Source: an uncultured Pseudoalteromonas sp.
Lineage (GTDB): Bacteria > Pseudomonadota > Gammaproteobacteria > Enterobacterales > Alteromonadaceae
Reading direction: 5' to 3'
NCBI GenBank assembly: GCA_947493455.1
Contig: CANLRB010000018.1
Coordinates: 31,459 to 95,458, forward strand
DNA: 64,000 nt
Shown here: piece by piece, positions 11,136-20,496 of the stretch
Numbering within the stretch: the first letter of the stretch is position 1
How the letters are laid out: each line of letters begins with the position of its first letter
Made by a program: the position numbers and the translations under genes
Notes under the pieces: model-generated
Seen by the model: the letters and a program-made list of their open reading frames with translations, nothing else
Told to the model about the DNA's origin: nothing
Databases searched by the model: none

Positions 11136-12510
11136 AGCATTCGATAATGTTGACCGCTAAACCGCCGCGTGCGGTTTCTTTATACTTGGTTTTCATATCG
11201 TTACCTGTATCCCACATCGTCTTTATGACTTTATCGAGAGACACTTTTTGCTCACCAGAACCACGCATCGCGAGTCGTGAGGCATTAATTGCTTTTACTG
11301 CACCCATTGCGTTACGTTCGATACACGGAACTTGCACCAGCCCGCCTACTGGATCACACGTTAAACCGAGGTTGTGTTCCATACCAATTTCAGCGGCGTT
11401 CTCAACATGAACAACATTGCCGCCCATAATTTCAGTGATCGCACCTGCCGCCATTGAGCAGGCAACGCCGACTTCGCCTTGGCAGCCAACTTCAGCACCA
11501 GAAATTGAGGCATTCTTTTTGTATAGGATACCAATTGCAGCTGCAGTGAGTAAGTAGCGAGTGGCAATTTCGGCGTCGACTTCTTTAACAAAGGTATGGT
11601 AGTACATTAACACTGCAGGTAAGATCCCGGCGGCACCATTTGTCGGCGCTGTAACAACGCGTCCGCCTGCAGCATTTTCTTCATTAACCGCTAACGCAAA
11701 CAAATCAACCCAATCCATTGCGCGTAATGGATCGTTGTTATTCTCGACATTGAGCTGGCGATGTAAACTTGGGGCGCGTCGTTTAACTTTTAAACCACCT
11801 GGTAAAATGCCTTCAGTACGCATGCCGCGCTCAATACACGCTTTCATAACCAGCCAGATGTTGTAAAGCTCATCTTTTATTTCTTGTTCTGGCTTTAGTG
11901 TGATCTCATTGGCCATCATAAGCGCGGGTACACTTAACCCGTTTTCTTTACATAATGCGAGCAATTCTTCTGCATTATCAAATAGGTAAGGAGCGGGGTT
12001 TTGTTCTCTTACATCAAGTGCTGCTTGCTTTTGCTCGTCAAATTCTTCTTCGGTTACGATGAAACCACCGCCAATGGAATAATATACCTGGCTGGCGATG
12101 AGCTTGTCGTTTTTATAAGCTTTAATTTCCATCGCATTTGAATGTTTTGGTAAGGTTTTACGACGGTGGAAAACGATGGCGCCTTTGCGACAAAATTGGG
12201 CTGGGTGAGTTTGGTCTAAATATATAACTTCTTCTTGATCAATTTTATCCAAAATTGATGGCACTTGATCGGCGTCGATTGTTTCAGGGTCATAACCCGC
12301 AAGGCCTAAAATAACAGCTTTTCCTGAGCCGTGACCGATACCGGTTTGGCCAAGTGATCCAAATAATTCAACAATCACTTTGTCTACTTGCTCAAATAGA
12401 TTTTCTTCTTGTAACTTTTTTACGAAGAGACGAGAAGCACGCATAGGGCCAACAGTATGTGACGATGATGGACCAATGCCGATACTGAACATATCGAAAG
12501 CACTTATCAT
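11134..12510 (-). CDS. sdaA: L-serine ammonia-lyase (L-serine deaminase), iron-sulfur type
   Basis: The enzyme converts L-serine to pyruvate and ammonia. The 458 residues match single-chain SdaA/SdaB (454 in E. coli). The N-terminal beta domain has [15 protein letters not shown]. The 4Fe-4S ligands are predicted as C343 (EVGCQGEVG), C385 (LTCDPVGG) and C396 (QVPCIERN). The chain ends in Cys, as in characterised enzymes where the C-terminal Cys occupies the active-site cluster. It is monocistronic, and the upstream gap to nudL is only 97 bp. Confidence 0.96.
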   Translation of the reverse strand: MISAFDMFSIGIGPSSSHTVGPMRASRLFVKKLQEENLFEQVDKVIVELFGSLGQTGIGHGSGKAVILGLAGYDPETIDADQVPSILDKIDQEEVIYLDQTHPAQFCRKGAIVFHRRKTLPKHSNAMEIKAYKNDKLIASQVYYSIGGGFIVTEEEFDEQKQAALDVREQNPAPYLFDNAEELLALCKENGLSVPALMMANEITLKPEQEIKDELYNIWLVMKACIERGMRTEGILPGGLKVKRRAPSLHRQLNVENNNDPLRAMDWVDLFALAVNEENAAGGRVVTAPTNGAAGILPAVLMYYHTFVKEVDAEIATRYLLTAAAIGILYKKNASISGAEVGCQGEVGVACSMAAGAITEIMGGNVVHVENAAEIGMEHNLGLTCDPVGGLVQVPCIERNAMGAVKAINASRLAMRGSGEQKVSLDKVIKTMWDTGNDMKTKYKETARGGLAVNIIEC

Positions 12511-12607
12511 AATAATTTCTCTATTCTGGTTTCAATGAACGGTCGTTAATCATAACGCTAAATTATATGTTTGTTAATGTTTATTACTATTATTAATGCT
12601 TATGCAA

Positions 12608-13168
12608 TTAATTAACATGTTTAATCAAATTGAGGATCAGTTGTGCGGTTGCTCCCCACAACACACCGTGATCTGTTTTAAATCCTTTTAGAGTATAGTG
12701 ATTAAATTGACGTTTGAAATGAATACTCTGCCAATTACTTTCTTGCTGAAGTTGGGAAAACGGGAGTAAAAATGTGGTCGCGACTTCATCTTCTGATAGT
12801 GAAAGAGAATACGGTGAGTCAATTTTGGCTATAAATGGCTTTATCTGAAACCCAGTTAGCGTCCAATAATCGCTCATTTCTCCTAATAGGGAAATACGAC
12901 TTGCATCAATGCCTAATTCTTCATGGCATTCTCGTAGCGCTGTATCAAGCAAACATCGGTCGCTCTCGTCTTTTTTACCGCCGGGAAAACAAATTTGTCC
13001 CGGGTGATGTTTTAAGTAGTTAGGCCGTTTGCACAGTAAAATATGTAACTCTCCTTGCACCTCGCACAAAGGCAGTAGTACAGCACTTTTTCTTGCGTCG
13101 TTTTGATAGCCAATGTCATCTTGCGGCAATAGTAATTGATATCGACTGAAAAAGTGCTCAAAGGTCAT
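12608..13168 (-). CDS. nudL: CoA pyrophosphatase-type Nudix hydrolase
   Basis: The 186-residue Nudix protein probably cleaves CoA to 3',5'-ADP and phosphopantetheine. It has the UPF0035/CoA-pyrophosphatase signature before the Nudix box (LLCKRPNYLKHHPGQICFPG). The box itself ends in ALRECHEELGI, matching REUxEExGU, with Asp replacing the first Glu, which I believe is tolerated in this subfamily. The start codon overlaps the pabB stop by 4 bp (13165-13168), so the two are co-translated. The pabB-nudL pairing recurs in gammaproteobacteria. The CoA substrate is inferred from the signature. Confidence 0.9.
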   Translation of the reverse strand: MTFEHFFSRYQLLLPQDDIGYQNDARKSAVLLPLCEVQGELHILLCKRPNYLKHHPGQICFPGGKKDESDRCLLDTALRECHEELGIDASRISLLGEMSDYWTLTGFQIKPFIAKIDSPYSLSLSEDEVATTFLLPFSQLQQESNWQSIHFKRQFNHYTLKGFKTDHGVLWGATAQLILNLIKHVN

Positions 13169-14508
13169 AATAACTCCGGCAATATTTTATTAACTTTATC
13201 AAGCGTTTCTTGAAACTCTAACTCACATTTAGAGTCAGCGACAATGCCGCCACCGGCCCAGCAGTAAATTGAGTTATCTTCTGTAATTAGGGTGCGAATC
13301 GTGATGCTTGAATCCATATTACCACATGCAGACAAGTAGCCGATCGAACCGCAGTAAATACTGCGCCTGTGCGGTTCCAACTCATCAATAATTTCCATTG
13401 CTCTTATTTTTGGAGCGCCAGTGATTGATCCCCCAGGAAACGCAGCTTCGAGTTGGTCAACCGCTGACTTATTATCAGCAAGCGTTGAACGTACCGTGCT
13501 GACTAAATGGTGAACTGCGCTAAAACTTTCGATATCAAATAATTTAGGTACTTCGACGGAACCGGGTTTGGCCACTTTACCAAGGTCATTGCGCAGTAAG
13601 TCAACGATCATAACATTCTCTGCATGATCTTTTTCTGAACGGGCTAGCGCGCTCGCATTTGCTTGATCTTTTATTGGGTCTGATGAGCGCGGCAGTGTGC
13701 CTTTGATTGGTTTTGTTTCAACCTGAGCGTCCGTCACTTTAATAAAGCGCTCTGGTGAGAGCGACAGAATTTGATGCTTACCGCAGTTATAGTAGGCAGA
13801 AAATGGCGCATTATTCGCGTTTCGTAATTTTAAATACGCATAGTATGGATGGCCTTTATAATGCGCTTGAAATCGCTGGGCAAGGTTTATTTGATAGCAA
13901 TCACCTTCAACAAGGTAGTGCTGGATTTTATTAAAGCGAAATTGATAGCTCGCCTCATCCATATTTGAGTGCCAACTTGACGAGAGGGCAAACGGAGCAA
14001 GTGACGGTTCTACATCTATAAAGTTTAAAAAGAGCGCGAGCCTATCGCATTGAGGCTGTGCGATATAGAACCACGTATCCGCAATCTTGTCATAGATTAA
14101 CGCATCTACGTATATCCCTACCACCATTTCAGGGAATGTTATGTCGGCGTGAGCGATAGTTGGTAAGTTTTCGATTGCTCTACCCAAATCGTAACTAAAC
14201 GCACCTAAGATGCCACCAGAGAAAGGTAATTCATGGGGCGCTGGCGCCGAACTTAACTCATTTAGGGCGCTTTTAATTGCAACAAATGGGCCGTCGGGAT
14301 GTGGTTTACCGTCAACGAAGGTTTGTTTGTTTTTCACTTCAATGGTGGTTTTAGGTAACGCCGAGATGATATCAAATCGTGCATTCTCGTGAGCCGAGTT
14401 GGTGGAATCGAGCAATATGGCATGATCAAGATGGACCAGGTGCTCAAATATTTCTGAACTGGCGCGCTTAATATTAAGCTTTTTGCATATTAATTGTTCA
14501 TTTATCAT
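13165..14508 (-). CDS. pabB: Aminodeoxychorismate synthase component I
   Basis: PabB makes 4-amino-4-deoxychorismate from chorismate with ammonia supplied by PabA, for folate synthesis. The 447 residues match the family (453 in E. coli). The chorismate-binding domain shows PIKGTLPR with the PabB/ADIC-type lysine, IVDLLRNDLGK, SVHHLVSTV-like 'FSAVHHLVSTVR', and PGGSITGAPKIRAMEII. The lysine in PIKGT separates PabB from anthranilate synthase TrpE. The gene is first of a two-gene unit with nudL (4-bp overlap). No glutamine amidotransferase gene is adjacent. Confidence 0.94.
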   Translation of the reverse strand: MINEQLICKKLNIKRASSEIFEHLVHLDHAILLDSTNSAHENARFDIISALPKTTIEVKNKQTFVDGKPHPDGPFVAIKSALNELSSAPAPHELPFSGGILGAFSYDLGRAIENLPTIAHADITFPEMVVGIYVDALIYDKIADTWFYIAQPQCDRLALFLNFIDVEPSLAPFALSSSWHSNMDEASYQFRFNKIQHYLVEGDCYQINLAQRFQAHYKGHPYYAYLKLRNANNAPFSAYYNCGKHQILSLSPERFIKVTDAQVETKPIKGTLPRSSDPIKDQANASALARSEKDHAENVMIVDLLRNDLGKVAKPGSVEVPKLFDIESFSAVHHLVSTVRSTLADNKSAVDQLEAAFPGGSITGAPKIRAMEIIDELEPHRRSIYCGSIGYLSACGNMDSSITIRTLITEDNSIYCWAGGGIVADSKCELEFQETLDKVNKILPELL

Positions 14509-14664
14509 TAACTTTTACTACTAGGCTAGTCGCAATCGAACAAGGAGGTTATTATAATGGCAATAATAAACCAAAGGCGATGATAATTGCATGTTATTTG
14601 CAAATCATATTGCCACTCGAACCGTAAACATTTGCCACCGTCACGGCAATAGTAAGGATGTACT

Positions 14665-16194
14665 ATGAGCACTATCCGTCAGCAAGACTTTATCGACAGC
14701 ATCGAAGATGCACTTCAATACATTTCGTTTTATCATCCACTGGACTTTGTACAAGCACTTGAAAAAGCCTACCACAAAGAGCAAAGCAGCGCGGCAAAAG
14801 ATGCCATTGCACAAATTTTAATTAACTCACGTATGTCGGCTGAAGGTAAACGTCCACTTTGTCAAGATACAGGTATCGTGACGTGTTTTGTTAAAGTTGG
14901 TATGGATGTTAAGTGGGATAAAACTGATTTAACCGTGCAGCAAATGGTTGATGAAGGCACTCGCCGCGCCTATAACAGCTCAGACAACCCACTGCGTGCG
15001 TCAATTGTTGCAGATCCGGCAGGCAGTCGTAAAAATACAAAAGATAACACGCCGTCTGTTGTTCATATCGATATGGTGCCAGGCGCTGAAGTTGAGGTGA
15101 TGATCGCGGCAAAAGGCGGCGGCTCAGAAAATAAAACGAAAATGGTCATGCTTAATCCATCAGATGATGTGGCGGCGTGGGTTGAGAAAACGTTACCAAC
15201 CATGGGGGCGGGCTGGTGTCCACCAGGTATGCTCGGTATAGGTATTGGCGGTACGGCTGAAAAAGCAGCTGTACTTGCAAAAGAGTCGTTGATGGATCCG
15301 GTTGATATTCATGAGTTAATTGAACGCGGTGCGGAAACGGCAGAAGAAAAATTACGCCTTGATATTTTTGAACGTGCAAACAAGTTAGGCATCGGCGCAC
15401 AAGGTTTAGGTGGTTTAACCACGGTTGTTGATATCAAGATTAAAACGGCGCCAACACATGCCGCATCAAAACCAGTAGTGATGATCCCAAACTGCGCAGC
15501 AACTCGTCATGTACACTTTACGCTTGATGGTTCAGGGCCTGCAGACTTGAAAGCGCCGAAACTAGAAGATTGGCCAGAGCTTACGTTTGAAGTGGGTGAA
15601 GACACTCGCCGTGTAAATTTAGATACATTAACTAAAGAAGACACGCAAGAGTGGAAAATGGGCGAGACCGTATTGTTATCGGGTAAAATCTTAACAGGCC
15701 GTGATGCTGCGCATAAACGACTACAAGATATGATTTTGTCGGGTGAAGGCTTGCCAGAAGGGGTCGATTTTGACAATAAATTTATTTATTACGTGGGTCC
15801 TGTTGATGCGGTTGGTGATGAAGCAGTAGGTCCAGCTGGCCCGACAACAGCAACACGTATGGATAAATTTACAGATCTGATGCTTGAGAACACAGGCATT
15901 GTTGGCATGATTGGTAAAGCCGAGCGAGGACCTGCGACTGTAGAGTCAATCAAACAAAATAAATCTATTTATTTAATGGCTGTTGGCGGCGCGGCATATT
16001 TAGTCTCTAAAGCAATTAAAAAGGCACGTGTTGTTGCATTTGAAGACCTAGGAATGGAAGCTATTTATGAGTTTGAAGTGGAAGACATGCCTGTCACTGT
16101 CGCCGTAGATAGCGAAGGTAATAATGCGCACACCGCAGGACCTGCAATCTGGAAAGCGAAAATTGAAGAACTCGATGCAAAATTGAGCAGTTAG
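14665..16194 (+). CDS. Class I fumarate hydratase (4Fe-4S)
   Basis: The enzyme interconverts fumarate and L-malate in the TCA cycle and belongs to the oxygen-sensitive class I family. The 509-residue chain has the three conserved cluster cysteines with the spacing of E. coli FumA: C66 (RPLCQDTG), C185 (AGWCPPGMLGIGIGGT) and C277 (IPNCAATRHVHF). The beta domain follows with ILTGRDAAHKR and the 'GPTTATRMD' loop. It is shorter than FumA/FumB (548) and like the Pseudomonas and Shewanella versions. Its own terminator follows. The gene stands alone, divergent from pabB. Confidence 0.95.
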   Translation: MSTIRQQDFIDSIEDALQYISFYHPLDFVQALEKAYHKEQSSAAKDAIAQILINSRMSAEGKRPLCQDTGIVTCFVKVGMDVKWDKTDLTVQQMVDEGTRRAYNSSDNPLRASIVADPAGSRKNTKDNTPSVVHIDMVPGAEVEVMIAAKGGGSENKTKMVMLNPSDDVAAWVEKTLPTMGAGWCPPGMLGIGIGGTAEKAAVLAKESLMDPVDIHELIERGAETAEEKLRLDIFERANKLGIGAQGLGGLTTVVDIKIKTAPTHAASKPVVMIPNCAATRHVHFTLDGSGPADLKAPKLEDWPELTFEVGEDTRRVNLDTLTKEDTQEWKMGETVLLSGKILTGRDAAHKRLQDMILSGEGLPEGVDFDNKFIYYVGPVDAVGDEAVGPAGPTTATRMDKFTDLMLENTGIVGMIGKAERGPATVESIKQNKSIYLMAVGGAAYLVSKAIKKARVVAFEDLGMEAIYEFEVEDMPVTVAVDSEGNNAHTAGPAIWKAKIEELDAKLSS

Positions 16195-16211
16195 TGATAT
16201 AACATACTGAT

Positions 16212-16239
16212 AAAAAAGAGCGCAATGCGCTCTTTTTTA
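16212..16239 (+). terminator. Terminator after fumarase
   Basis: AAAAAAGAGCGC and GCGCTCTTTTTT are perfectly complementary, with a 2-nt gap (AA/AT) in the loop. It is an A-tract/U-tract hairpin. Confidence 0.9.
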
Positions 16240-16299
16240 ATAATTATTTGGCAATGAATGAGCTGTAGAAAATAAAATTATTTAACGATGAGAATAACC

Positions 16300-18321
16300 A
16301 TGCTTAAAAAACGACTGTTTGGTGCCATGTTGGCAACCTGTGCGCTGAGTGTTAGCGCGCAATCGGCGTTGACCGTAGAAAAACTAAATAGCTTAGATAA
16401 AGTGCACAGCGTTGCGCTATCAAATAATGGCGAATACCTTGTTTACGGCGTTAAAACGCCCAACCGAAGTGATTTATTTTTACAACGTACGACGACCGGT
16501 AAAGTGTCGCAATTAACATCACACCCATCTTATGAATCGTCAGTCATATGGACGAAAGATAGTCAGTCGGTCTATTTTTTAGCGAATCGAAATGGTTCAT
16601 CACAGATTTGGAAAATCAATATAAACGGCGGTGAAGCAATTCAAGTAACTGACTTTCCGCTCGATGTTACAGGTTTTAAGCTATCGCCTGATGGTAAAAA
16701 GTTTGCTGTGGCATTTGAAGTACTCGCTCATTGCGAAACATTAGCGTGTTCAGTTAAAGAAATTGAAAAGTTAAAACGCGTGCCACACTCGGCGCAAGTA
16801 TATAACCAATTACCTGTGCGCCATTGGGACACTTGGGAAGATGGCCTGCGCAGTCACATTTTTATTGCCGATATTACAGATAAACACATTACGACTGCAA
16901 AAGATATTACGCCGAAATGGGATACCGATATTCCTGCGAAACCGTTTGCCGGTATGGAAGAAGTGACCTTTACACCTGATAGTTTAAACATTGTTTTCTC
17001 TGCAAAAGCGCCATCCTCGGATCAGGCGTGGACAACCAATTATGATTTGTTCCAAGTGTCTATCGAAGGCGGTGAAATCAAAAATTTAACGCCAAACAAT
17101 AAAGCATGGGATGCGCATCCTACATTTAGCCCTGATGGACGTTATTTAGCCTATGTGGCAATGAAACGCCCAGGCTTTGAAGCAGACCGCTTCGGCCTCA
17201 TGCTAAAAGATTTGCGCAGTGGTGATGTCAAAGAAGTAGCGCCACTTTGGGATCGCAGTGTATCAAGCTTCACATTTAGTGAAAACAGCCGTGCACTCTA
17301 TGTCACAGCGCAAGATGTAGGTCAAAAAAGTATTTTCGAGATAAGTACGAATTTTGGCGATGTTCGCACCGTTTATTCAGATGGTATTGCAGGTGACGTA
17401 CAGCTCAGTGGCAATGAAATATATTTTACGCGCCATGCGTTAAATTCGCCTAAGCAAATTTATAAAATTAATAAAGACGGTTCAGAGTTAACCCAATTGA
17501 CTCAGTTAAACAAAGAACAGTTAAAAGATGTTCAGTTCGGCGATTTTGAGCAATTTAAATTTAATGGATGGAATAATGAAACCGTTCATGGTTATCTCGT
17601 CAAACCATGGAATTTTAAAGCCGGTCAAAGTTACCCAATCGCATTTTTAGTGCATGGTGGTCCGCAAGGTTCCTTTGGCAATATGTTCCACTATCGTTGG
17701 AACGCGCAGCTTTGGGCAGCCCAAGGTTACGGTGTTGTTATGGTCGACTTTCATGGTTCGACCGGTTACGGACAAGCATTTACCGATTCAATCTCGCGTG
17801 ATTGGGGCGGTAAGCCGCTTGAAGATTTACAAAAAGGTCTTCAATACGTAACGAACACATATAAGTGGCTTGACGGTAGCAATGCCTGTGCGCTCGGCGC
17901 ATCCTACGGTGGCTATATGATGAATTGGATCGCAGGTAATTGGCCAACAGGCTTTAAGTGCTTAGTGAACCATGCGGGTTTATACGATATGCCGAGTTTT
18001 TATCAAAGTACCGAAGAGTTATGGTTCCCTGAATATGAAATGGGTGGACCAATATGGAACAAAAGTGAAGACTATCAAAAGTTTAACCCAGCTAACTTTG
18101 CTGAGAATTGGAAAACGCCAATGTTGGTTATTCACGGCTTAAAAGACTATCGCGTTCCCTATGCACAAGGGCTCGGTGCCTATACGAATCTGCAGCGTAA
18201 GGGGATTGATTCTAAGCTTGTCATCTATCCGGATGAAAACCATTGGATTTTGAAAAAAGAGAATCTAGTTCATTGGTACAGTGAAGTATTTGATTGGATG
18301 AAGCGCTATACCCAAGACTAA
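16300..18321 (+). CDS. S9 family serine peptidase (dipeptidyl aminopeptidase/acylaminoacyl peptidase type), secreted
   Basis: I place the start at 16300 (MLKKRLFGAMLATCALSVSA), which gives a clean Sec signal peptide cleaved after SVSA; an in-frame ATG at 16288 adds four residues. An N-terminal seven-bladed beta-propeller (WD40/TolB-like 'PDGKKFAV', 'SPDGRYLAYVA') precedes the alpha/beta hydrolase domain. Counting from 16300, the catalytic triad is S535 (GASYGGYM), D616 (HGLKDYRVPYAQ) and H648 (ENHWIL). The protein resembles periplasmic peptidases of the S9C group found throughout marine gammaproteobacteria. It probably trims peptides imported into the periplasm. A hairpin terminator follows at 18347. 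Confidence 0.93.
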   Translation: MLKKRLFGAMLATCALSVSAQSALTVEKLNSLDKVHSVALSNNGEYLVYGVKTPNRSDLFLQRTTTGKVSQLTSHPSYESSVIWTKDSQSVYFLANRNGSSQIWKININGGEAIQVTDFPLDVTGFKLSPDGKKFAVAFEVLAHCETLACSVKEIEKLKRVPHSAQVYNQLPVRHWDTWEDGLRSHIFIADITDKHITTAKDITPKWDTDIPAKPFAGMEEVTFTPDSLNIVFSAKAPSSDQAWTTNYDLFQVSIEGGEIKNLTPNNKAWDAHPTFSPDGRYLAYVAMKRPGFEADRFGLMLKDLRSGDVKEVAPLWDRSVSSFTFSENSRALYVTAQDVGQKSIFEISTNFGDVRTVYSDGIAGDVQLSGNEIYFTRHALNSPKQIYKINKDGSELTQLTQLNKEQLKDVQFGDFEQFKFNGWNNETVHGYLVKPWNFKAGQSYPIAFLVHGGPQGSFGNMFHYRWNAQLWAAQGYGVVMVDFHGSTGYGQAFTDSISRDWGGKPLEDLQKGLQYVTNTYKWLDGSNACALGASYGGYMMNWIAGNWPTGFKCLVNHAGLYDMPSFYQSTEELWFPEYEMGGPIWNKSEDYQKFNPANFAENWKTPMLVIHGLKDYRVPYAQGLGAYTNLQRKGIDSKLVIYPDENHWILKKENLVHWYSEVFDWMKRYTQD

Positions 18322-18346
18322 GCGCAATTCTGCGAAACCTTATCTT

Positions 18347-18386
18347 GATACGGCGAACTATTGAGCTCGTCGTATCGATTTTTTCT
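18347..18386 (+). terminator. Terminator after the S9 peptidase
   Basis: GATACGGCGA (18347-18356) pairs with TCGTCGTATC (18368-18377) with one G-U, followed by a run of T. Confidence 0.7.
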
Positions 18387-18689
18387 TGCCATATTTACCA
18401 AACACAGACAAATTTTATTACTTTTCATCCGCTGTCTGCATTTCTTTCCACTTCCATTTTACGTAAACGTAAACCGATAAGCTAATTTATATGAAATAGT
18501 TAGTATAATTTTTCGTTTAAATGTTCTATTTGGGTTAATTTATCCTCATTTTGGTGTTATTTGGTTTGATTATTGTTTATATTTTGTTTTGTTTGTCTTG
18601 TTCATCTAAAACGGTGGTTTTGCGCGTATGATAATGATAGAGTTTGTCGAAATTAAAAAATGCGCTACACATTTGTTTGGAGAGAGACC
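18387..18689. other. Long intergenic region upstream of leucine dehydrogenase
   Basis: About 300 bp without a convincing gene. It is T-rich from 18500 to 18605 and holds the palindrome at 18458-18473 described separately. I could not fix a promoter. Confidence 0.6.
18458..18473. promoter_or_regulatory. LiuR-like operator palindrome
   Basis: TTTACGTAAACGTAAA is a dyad of two perfect 7-bp arms (TTTACGT/ACGTAAA) around AA. It resembles, from memory, the motif predicted for LiuR, the MerR-type regulator of branched-chain amino acid breakdown in Shewanella and relatives. It stands 217 bp before leucine dehydrogenase, which fits that role. The assignment is inference. Confidence 0.5.
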
Positions 18690-19730
18690 GTGTCAGTTTT
18701 TGATCAAGTTGAATTTGATAACCACGAAAACGTCGTTTTTTGTGCAGATAAAGAAACCGGCTTGAAAGCGATTATCGCTGTTCATAGCACTAAATTAGGA
18801 CCAGCAGTTGGCGGTTGTCGCTTATGGCAATATGATAATAACCAAGATGCCATCTACGATGTATTGCGCTTATCTAAAGGCATGACCTACAAAAACGCAG
18901 TTGCACGTTTACCATTTGGTGGTGGTAAATCGGTGATCATCGGTGATGCAAAAGAAATTAAATCAGAAGCGTTGTTTAAAGCATTTGGTCGTCACTTAGA
19001 GCGCTTAGGTGGTGCATACTACTCGGCTGAAGACGTTAACATTACCTGTGATGATGTTGCGATTATGAATACTGAAACCGATTATGTGCTGGGCCTTGAA
19101 GGAAAGAGTGGTAATCCATCACCGTTTACTGCACTTGGTACATTCTTAGGAATTAAAGCTGCATATCAACACAAGCATGGTCATCAAGACTTAGCTGGTG
19201 TGAAAGTTGCAGTGCAAGGCTTAGGTGCGGTGGCATACTCGTTATGTAAACACCTACATGAAGCGGGCGCTGAACTGTTTGTTACTGATATCAATACAGC
19301 GTCAGTTGAACGCGTAGTGAATGATTTCAATGCGATTGCGGTCGGTATTGATGATATTTATGACCTTGATGTTGATGTATATGCCCCGTGTGCGCTTGGT
19401 GCAACGGTTAATGATGAGACCATTGCACGTTTGAAAGCGAGTATTATCGCAGGTTGTGCAAATAACCAGTTGGCAGAGTCACGCCACGGTGAAATTGTCC
19501 GCGAGAAAGGCATTCTTTATGCGCCTGATTACGTAATTAATGCTGGTGGTATTATTAACGTATACTATGAAACAGCTGAGGGTGGTTACAATGAAGCCGC
19601 AGCAACTAAGCATGTTGAAGGGATTTTTGATACCTTGACTGAAATCTTTAAGCGCTCAGAATCAGAACAAAAATCAACTCATTTAATTGCCGATGAATTG
19701 GCACAAGAAATTATCGAAAACGGTCTTTAA
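18690..19730 (+). CDS. ldh: Leucine (branched-chain amino acid) dehydrogenase
   Basis: The enzyme reversibly deaminates leucine, valine and isoleucine with NAD to the 2-oxo acids. I choose the GTG at 18690 because GGAGAG lies just before it, whereas the in-frame ATG at 18660 has no SD. With this start the catalytic lysines fall at K68 (MTYKNA) and K80 (PFGGGKSVI), the same numbers as in Bacillus leucine dehydrogenase. The NAD-binding Rossmann motif is VQGLGAVAYSL, about residue 182. Length is 346. A LiuR-like palindrome lies upstream and a strong terminator follows. The alternative, phenylalanine or valine dehydrogenase, cannot be excluded from sequence alone. Confidence 0.93.
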   Translation: MSVFDQVEFDNHENVVFCADKETGLKAIIAVHSTKLGPAVGGCRLWQYDNNQDAIYDVLRLSKGMTYKNAVARLPFGGGKSVIIGDAKEIKSEALFKAFGRHLERLGGAYYSAEDVNITCDDVAIMNTETDYVLGLEGKSGNPSPFTALGTFLGIKAAYQHKHGHQDLAGVKVAVQGLGAVAYSLCKHLHEAGAELFVTDINTASVERVVNDFNAIAVGIDDIYDLDVDVYAPCALGATVNDETIARLKASIIAGCANNQLAESRHGEIVREKGILYAPDYVINAGGIINVYYETAEGGYNEAAATKHVEGIFDTLTEIFKRSESEQKSTHLIADELAQEIIENGL

Positions 19731-19760
19731 TGGCATTCGTCTAGATAATTGCATAATATT

Positions 19761-19789
19761 AAAAGGTCTGCACTTAGCAGACCTTTTTT
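19761..19789 (+). terminator. Terminator after leucine dehydrogenase
   Basis: AAAAGGTCTGC and GCAGACCTTTTTT pair around a 5-nt loop. The U-tract follows directly. It overlaps an in-frame upstream extension of the next gene, which supports the internal start at 19818. Confidence 0.92.
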
Positions 19790-19817
19790 GTATTTAAAGC
19801 TTAGAAACAGTGGTGTA

Positions 19818-20447
19818 ATGAAACAACTTGATATTAATACGTGGGCACGAAAAGAGCATTTTGATTTTTATAATGAATTTAGTGATCCCTATTTTAACGT
19901 CTGTGTACGCATAAATGTTAAACCTGTGTTTGAGTATGCAAAACGCAGTAAAACATCGTTTTACCAATGCTATTTATTTGCGGCAATGAAAGCGGTCAAT
20001 GGCTATCAACCGATGCGTTTACGTATCAAAGATGAGTGTGTGTTCGATGTGCCAAATATTGAGTTGAGCACGGTTCAAATTGCGCCAGATGATAGCTTTC
20101 GCATTGCGTATTTGCCATTTAGTGATTCGTTATCTGAGTATAGCGAGTTATGTGATGCTGCATTTGAAAGCGCGCTGTCACAAAACTTTTTTTCAACGCA
20201 ATTTGTAGAAAATGAGGGGCGCATCAACTGCGTTTATGTTTCAGTGTTACCTTGGCTTGATTTTTCTAGCTTTAGTCATGCATCGCATCATGGAGTAAAT
20301 GACGGCATTCCTAAATTAGTGTTTGGCAAATATGATGCTGATACAGGCACGATGCCGCTATCTATTGAAGTTCATCATGCCTTGATGGATGGACTCCATG
20401 TGGCGCGTTTTGTTGACGAGCTTCAAACACAATGTGGTAAGTTTTAA
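19818..20447 (+). CDS. Chloramphenicol acetyltransferase-like acyltransferase
   Basis: I start this 209-residue protein at 19818 (MKQLDINTWARKEHFDFYNE), downstream of the terminator that an earlier in-frame start at 19749 would have to cross. The N-terminus and the C-terminal HHALMDGLHVARFVDELQ match the CAT fold; the catalytic histidine is the second in HHxxxDG. 'YQCYLFAAMKAVN' corresponds to the conserved segment of type A CAT. Chromosomal CAT-like proteins are common and most are not shown to confer resistance. The true acyl acceptor is unknown, so a resistance role should not be assumed. Confidence 0.87.
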   Translation: MKQLDINTWARKEHFDFYNEFSDPYFNVCVRINVKPVFEYAKRSKTSFYQCYLFAAMKAVNGYQPMRLRIKDECVFDVPNIELSTVQIAPDDSFRIAYLPFSDSLSEYSELCDAAFESALSQNFFSTQFVENEGRINCVYVSVLPWLDFSSFSHASHHGVNDGIPKLVFGKYDADTGTMPLSIEVHHALMDGLHVARFVDELQTQCGKF

Positions 20448-20496
20448 AACCAATTATTTTGCGCGATTGGCATAAACAGTACATCACTTTTCGTCG

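Noticed and set aside
19749-19817. Upstream start for the CAT-like gene
   Set aside because: It would place the coding start before the leucine dehydrogenase terminator, and the added residues have no CAT homology.
19818-20447. A chloramphenicol-resistance gene
   Set aside because: The HHxxxDG motif is present, but chromosomal CAT-like proteins are common and no mobile context or resistance neighbour is seen.
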